64,000 bases of DNA from Hirudinaria manillensis (Eukaryota > Annelida > Clitellata > Hirudinida > Hirudinidae): contig CM067533.1 of the NCBI GenBank assembly GCA_034509925.1, positions 3,300,535-3,364,534 of the forward strand, written 5' to 3'. The notes below the pieces were generated by a model. That model worked only from the letters and a program-made list of their open reading frames with translations. It was not told where the DNA came from and made no database searches. The translations under genes were made by a program, and so were the position numbers. Positions 61,099 to 64,000 of the stretch are shown piece by piece; position 1 is the first letter of the stretch, and every line of letters starts with the position of its first letter.

Positions 61099-61803
61099 GG
61101 GCACTGATTGTTTAATGAAGCGAAATAAAAAATATTTTTGAATCAATTGCAGTTTAAAAATGTGAAAAACGTGGAGAAATTTAATCAATTTTTTATATTT
61201 ATAAATAAGTTGATAATTTGAAACATCGTATATTAAAATATTGTATTATGAATTATTATATATATATAGGATCATAACTTGACGAATGAAGAAGAAAATA
61301 ATTTAGGAGACATTGAAATGTCGTGATGTCATTTGTCTTATCTTTCCATTTTATAACGTGAGGTGCAAAGGAAGGCCATTTTGTTACGCTGAGTTAGTTA
61401 CTTGAGTTTGCCACAACTTGGAAAATGCTGAAACATATTGCTATCAGGTATTACTCTAAATTGCATGTAAATATCACTGATAAAGTTGGTTGTAATTTGA
61501 TCTTCATTTCCCCTGCCCCCGATTGAATATGCTCCCCATGGATCGCTATTGACGGGAAGCAAAGAAAAAGGTTGTTAGAGATATGGTTGACTCCCCACGA
61601 AAAGCTGAAGTGAAATCTCTGGTAAAAGTCATTAATAACAACGGTTAAAATAAAAATAAACACCGGTCAATAAGCATAATACATTTAATAATAAGGTTAG
61701 AAAGACCAAACAAACACAAACAAATTCACAACGAGACCAACAGTAACTGCTTAACGAGACGTTATTTAAGCTTTTTATCGATTTATTTTTGGCACGTGTT
61801 TGA

Positions 61804-61817
61804 GTTTCTATGGCAAC
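61804..61817. promoter_or_regulatory. RFX X-box-like site, dynein side
   Basis: GTTTCTATGGCAAC fits RYYNYY-N2-RRNRAC, with the strong half-site GGCAAC, 184 bp upstream of the dynein heavy chain start codon. Confidence 0.55.
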
Positions 61818-62000
61818 AGTCAATGAATTATTTAAGAAATCTTGAATAACTTTTCAGTAGCTATTCTAGGTTCATCCCAAAAACAATGTTTCCATCGTCT
61901 TAAAATATCGAATGTTCCCTTCATAACGGTTACGTATTATCTGTTTATATTTATAAATTGTTTGACTATATTTATTACTATTATTATTTGATATTCAATT

Positions 62001-64000
62001 ATGGAGGACGAAACCCTAAAAGGGCTGGGTTCAAATATTACGAGGAGCTCCGTGGCTTCCCCGTTCTTATCCATCGATGAGGGTAAGTGCTTCTTTATGC
62101 TTTGAGAATTTCAAAAGTGCATTTACAAGACATCAGTTATTGTTATTAATAATAAAATTAATATATTTCTTAACAATTTTAAAACTTTTTTTTTTATATG
62201 ACATCATCACTTGTATAATTTCGACGATGAATTTCATTTGAAGAGAGTTACAGGAGCAGTCGACGTAACTCGATCTTCAAAATGGTTGGTTCCGTTTCAA
62301 AATGGCTCGGTTCATTTTGGCCACGATCAATCGAGAAATTATGTTAACCAGGCTAAGCTTGTTAACCAGCCCGATAATTCCTCGTTAATTTTCTTACGAG
62401 CCTAATTTTTATCTTTTTATTTTTATTTTTTAATTTTTCATCTCTTAACTTGTGATTAATTTTTCAAAACAGAAAACCAAGCCTTCGAATTCCGGTCAGA
62501 ATGACGAGTCGAAAAAATATCAGCAGAAGTTGAAGAACATCAGAGACGAAAGAAGAGCTTTGGTTTCATTATTTCCTTTAAGATACTTTACAACAAATTA
62601 ATATCAGCCTCAATTCTTATAATAATTCTAATTTCGATTGCAGCTCGATGGAAGATACATGTTTTTATTCTCAAAAGTAATTTATTATTTATTTATTTAA
62701 TATTTATTAGTGCTTAGATAAAAAAATTACTAAAAATCCTTTTTTTGACTTTGGCAGATTGCGACAGCTATGGATGTCGACTCATTGATTATTGAAGATC
62801 AAATTCTCATTGACGAAAAGGTTAACAACTCCATTTTTAAACCCAAATTTTCGATTTTCTGATTTGTGTCGTCTTCTGATCTTAGTTCGATGGCGTCGAA
62901 GAGTTTTTCACTCCTCTTGGGAGCAGAAGACTTATTTTCTTTTACCAAGAAGTAAATCTTTAATGTTTTGCCTTTAAGACATCATTTGTCGGCATACAGA
63001 GGTAGAAGAAACTTTATGACCTACCACTTTTTTTTTACGATAACCTTGATTTTAAAAGTCATGCAAATCCCAAAATAAGAGGATATGTATAGTATTCACA
63101 CAGAATGCATATCTTACATATCCTTTTTACTTTATATTGAATCATTTCTGTAATTCGTAAATGCATAAACCATCGTCTTCCTTAAAATGAATGTTATTTG
63201 CTCAGAAAGAAAGTTCCATCTCGATGCATCAACCGTGTTCAAGTCCTGAGAAAAGACTCTTTATCACGGATGGTGCTTCTGAGGTATTTGAAAATGAACT
63301 TGTTTGCAGTCTTAGCTTTTATTATTTTCTCAGTTCATGGTAATCATTAACAAACCAGAAAACTGGAAACTTAGTCTCACAATTGTACTTTATCATATTT
63401 TTCAATTTTAAAGCTAATTCTATAATTTAGAATAATATTTGTGATATAGATTTTTAATGATAATTTATCGTTTTGATTATCAAAATATGAGCCGTGATGA
63501 ATACGCTTGATTTCCACGACAGCACCTCACAGGTTCCTGTTACTTTTTCGTGAGGCTGGGCAACAGAAAGGGCATAACGATCGATACAATTGCAAACGAC
63601 ATCAACTTTATGTTCCTAACTGGAGTTGAGGGGAGCATGCTCAACAACCTCGAAGATTTATTGGCCATTGTTTTCAACGGATGTTTGAGTTCACAGGAAG
63701 TAGGTTCCCATTGGTTGCTTAAAAACCGTTGTTTCAGCGTATTGACAGCATTGGGTACAAGTACTAGTAACTAGGGGTTCAAGTACTAGTACCTAAAATC
63801 GATACTCGAATAATACTCGGGTATAAATACAAGTACCTCATACAAGTAAACATCATTACGTACATTATTGATATCACGATATATGAAGCATACGTCTGAA
63901 CAGTTATAAACGATTTTAAAGAGACTTTGTATTATTATTCTTTATTATTCGAAGAAGTGGACGAATGACAATACGGACGACGCAGCGATGCAGTTGATGG
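62001..64000 (+). CDS. Axonemal dynein heavy chain, DNAH5/DNAH8 type, 5' end only
   Basis: Visible exons: 62001..62082, 62473..62562, 62644..62676, 62758..62820, 62886..62951, 63206..63283, 63523..63699, and a last one from about 63955 that runs off the edge. Exons 2 to 7 join in frame and match the N-terminal tail of outer-arm heavy chains of the DNAH5/DNAH8 group: DERRALLDGRYMFLFSKIA, FDGVEEFFTPLGSRRLIFFY, KRLFITDGA, HLTGSCYFFVRLG, and NDINFMFLTGVEGSMLNNLE. The motor domains lie outside the window. The first exon (ATG 62001, MEDETLKGLGSNITRSS) ends in phase 1 while exon 2 needs phase 0, so a small exon is probably missing between them; one candidate starts at the acceptor near 62253. DRC9, another axonemal gene, is its divergent neighbour. 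Confidence 0.88.
63001..63119. repeat. Dispersed repeat, copy B
   Basis: Counterpart of 31036..31152, lying in the dynein intron 62952..63205 in the same orientation, with roughly 85% of positions matching by eye. Confidence 0.85.

Larger units (their letters stand above)
60962..62000. promoter_or_regulatory. Head-to-head promoter region of two ciliary genes
   Basis: 1039 bp separate the start codons of DRC9 (leftward) and the dynein heavy chain (rightward). The two X-box-like sites listed next lie within it. No transcript or ORF of its own is recognised; a short ATG-TGA frame overlaps the DRC9 start. Confidence 0.55.

Noticed and set aside
63760..63860. Run of GTAC/CAAGTACTAGTACC-like words, faintly echoed near 3950..3990
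   Set aside because: It may be a hAT-type end, but the similarity is too short and loose to call.
1..64000. tRNA, rRNA and snoRNA genes
   Set aside because: I saw no tRNA cloverleaf core or rRNA segment. Intronic snoRNAs in NOP58 or RRP12 are possible but I could not find a convincing box C/D pair by eye.

Overview
This is an AT-rich, intron-rich nuclear region of an invertebrate animal (or another metazoan outside the vertebrates). The support is spliced GT-AG genes with small exons and introns from about 60 bp to several kb, many (AAT)n and (GAT)n microsatellites, Tc1/mariner, pogo/Tigger and Harbinger-type DNA transposon relics, and genes for motile cilia (axonemal dynein heavy chain, nexin-dynein regulatory complex subunit, tubulin glycylase-like ligase). 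I cannot name the species. Nothing suggests bacterial, viral or organellar DNA, and there is no CRISPR array, operon or toxin locus.

I rebuilt gene models exon by exon from splice sites and frame. Left to right: the 5' end of NOP58 (minus, runs off the left edge); an intronless C2H2 zinc-finger gene (minus); an HSPA12-like HSP70 relative with a long charged N-terminus (plus, 11 exons, 915 aa); a TTLL3/TTLL8-type tubulin ligase (minus, 15 exons, 756 aa); an ACP6-like histidine acid phosphatase (plus, 10 exons, 382 aa); mitochondrial ribosomal protein uL15m/MRPL15 (minus, 5 exons, 287 aa); a transposon-rich stretch at about 31-34.3 kb; RRP12 (minus, 37 exons, 1276 aa); stomatin/band-7 (plus, 8 exons, 306 aa, with introns full of simple repeats); DRC9/IQCG (minus, 8 exons, 319 aa); and the 5' end of a DNAH5/DNAH8-type outer-arm dynein heavy chain (plus, runs off the right edge). 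For every complete multi-exon gene the exon lengths sum to a multiple of three, which is an internal check on the models.

Functionally there are two themes. NOP58, RRP12 and MRPL15 serve ribosome production (nucleolar, pre-ribosomal and mitochondrial). TTLL, DRC9 and the dynein heavy chain serve the motile axoneme. DRC9 and the dynein gene are head-to-head about 1 kb apart, and each has a palindromic RFX X-box-like site within 200 bp of its start codon. HSPA12/TTLL, ACP6/MRPL15 and stomatin/DRC9 are convergent pairs; TTLL/ACP6 and RRP12/stomatin are divergent.

I found no clear sign of a wholly new biological system. The most useful leads are the shared ciliary promoter, two composite CRE/E-box/DR1 regulatory clusters, an 11-bp-spaced GGTCA array, the unknown N-terminal region of the HSPA12-like protein, and an intronic minisatellite that stays open in frame into the stomatin SPFH exon.
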